This document shows, one piece after another, positions 63,388-64,000 of a DNA stretch of 64,000 bases. The stretch is from Saprospiraceae bacterium (GTDB lineage Bacteria; Bacteroidota; Bacteroidia; Chitinophagales; Saprospiraceae). The position numbers and the translations under genes were made by a program. The stretch lies in NCBI GenBank assembly GCA_020627535.1, contig JAHDGU010000004.1, positions 1 through 64,000 of the forward strand, given 5' to 3'. Each line of letters opens with the position of its first letter. The stretch's first letter is position 1. Under the pieces are notes generated by a model. It did not search any database, was not told where the DNA came from, and worked only from the letters and a program-made list of their open reading frames with translations.

Positions 63388-64000
63388 ATGAAAAACTTTA
63401 TTATCACTCTTCTATTGAGTTCTTTTACGCTAGGCTGCTATGCCGGTGAAGGCATGTGGCTGCCACTGCTCCTCAAGTCCCTCAACGAAGCTGAGATGCA
63501 AGGTATGGGCATGAAAATGTCCGCCGAAGACATATACAGCGTCAATCAGGGAAGCCTCAAGGATGCTATTGTACATTTTGGTGGATTTTGCACATCGGAG
63601 ATCATCTCTGACCAAGGTCTATTGTTGACCAATCATCACTGTGGATATGGCCAGATCCGTTCGCACTCAAGTGTAGAGGCCAACTATCTCAAGGAAGGTT
63701 TTTGGGCGAAAGCCCACTCAGAAGAACTCCCTAATCCTGGTCTCACCGCTACGCTGATCCAGCGCATGGAAGATGTGACTGATGCAGTGCTGGAAGGAGT
63801 CACTGATGAGATGACAGAGGATGAGCGAAGTGCTGCTATTGATGCCAATATCAAAAAGGTGCAAGGCATGATCAAGAAGGAGAGCTACGAAGACGTTTTC
63901 GTCCGCGCATTTTACTATGGGAATGCCTACTACGCGTTTGTTACGATCACTTACAAAGACATTCGGCTCGTAGGGGCACCACCGGAGAGTGTCGGAAAGT
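63388..64000 (+). CDS. S46-family dipeptidyl-peptidase (DPP7/DPP11-like), N-terminal part
   Basis: 204 codons to the window edge. Signal sequence MKNFIITLLLSSFTLGCYA, then EGMWLPLLL, DIYSVNQGSLKDAIVHFGGFCTSEIIS and LLLTNHHCGYGQI with the catalytic His (83/84) of the S46 chymotrypsin-like fold. QRMEDVTDAVLEGV and FVRAFYYGNAYYAFVTI fit the same family. These periplasmic enzymes release dipeptides for amino acid uptake. The Ser and the residue that sets P1 preference lie outside the window. A hairpin motif is at 63699. Confidence 0.93.
   Translation, partial: MKNFIITLLLSSFTLGCYAGEGMWLPLLLKSLNEAEMQGMGMKMSAEDIYSVNQGSLKDAIVHFGGFCTSEIISDQGLLLTNHHCGYGQIRSHSSVEANYLKEGFWAKAHSEELPNPGLTATLIQRMEDVTDAVLEGVTDEMTEDERSAAIDANIKKVQGMIKKESYEDVFVRAFYYGNAYYAFVTITYKDIRLVGAPPESVGK
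63699..63715 (+). repeat. Dispersed hairpin motif, GAAA type
   Basis: TTTTTGGGCGAAAGCCC in the S46 peptidase gene, decoded W-A-K-A. Perfect GGGC/GCCC stem. Confidence 0.75.

Overview
The window reads as the chromosome of a member of the Bacteroidota, most likely of the Saprospiria (Saprospiraceae/Lewinella-like). Several secreted proteins end in type IX secretion (T9SS) sorting domains of both the short 'PNP' kind and the gliding-associated (CHU_C-like) kind. Candidate promoters match the Bacteroidota -7 element TAnnTTTG rather than a sigma-70 -10 box. Start codons generally lack a purine-rich Shine-Dalgarno sequence. Families typical of the phylum are present: an HU-like/SPOR protein, NtrY-like and LytS/LytTR kinases, an S46 peptidase, DUF2853, DUF2452 and DUF1573. 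I saw no prophage, CRISPR array, rRNA or conjugative functions. The only mobile signals are a 307-bp MITE-like element (47432-47738) and an RHS-like coding remnant at the left edge beside a tRNA-Ser.

Layout. 1-350: RHS-like tail, terminator and tRNA-Ser(GCU). 350-9069: a minus-strand block with a 1648-residue repeat protein, dnaA, and a three-gene overlapping operon that includes a 5'-nucleotidase split over two genes in inverted domain order. 9211-12175: a HesB/IscA-type Fe-S protein, a dynamin-like GTPase and a small secreted protein. 12497-16116: carA-eno-ftsB/divIC-sucD. 16117-19131: a large NtrY-like kinase. 19246-23827: deoxynucleoside kinase, YggS, lipoprotein FKBP, ABC-F ATPase and methyltransferase. 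23828-31720: an FG-GAP protein, an NhaC-type antiporter with an exported N-terminal extension, an oxidase subunit III-like protein, a TerB-like protein and a fused alpha/beta 2-oxo acid dehydrogenase E1. 31978-36997: DUF1573, YaaA, penicillin acylase-like enzyme, small membrane protein and a voltage-gated K+ channel with a zinc ribbon. 37001-43913 (minus): DoxX, an FAD dehydrogenase, kdsA, an HU/SPOR protein, an EI24/CysZ-like protein, an unknown 463-residue protein and rpsP. 44079-47419: cysH, a sugar-nucleotide epimerase and a secreted arylsulfotransferase. 47853-54794: DUF2853, rpe, a 3'-5' exonuclease, then a four-gene run ending in a LytS/LytTR two-component pair. 54840-64000: SH3 protein, M14 peptidase, Gfo/Idh oxidoreductase, lipoprotein, polyprenyl-phosphate sugar transferase, a secreted zincin-like protein that has lost its zinc motif, and the start of an S46 peptidase.

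Most genes are housekeeping or cell-envelope functions, packed in short operons with 1-4 base ATGA/TGATG overlaps.

The most unusual signal is not a gene. A short dispersed DNA word, T3-4 followed by a G2-3C / GNNA / GC2-3 mini-hairpin (core GCGAAAGC, GCGACAGC or GCGGAAGC), occurs about 15 times on both strands. It lies mostly inside coding sequence and is read in many frames. Further copies have changed stems that still pair. I did not recognise it as any named repeat.
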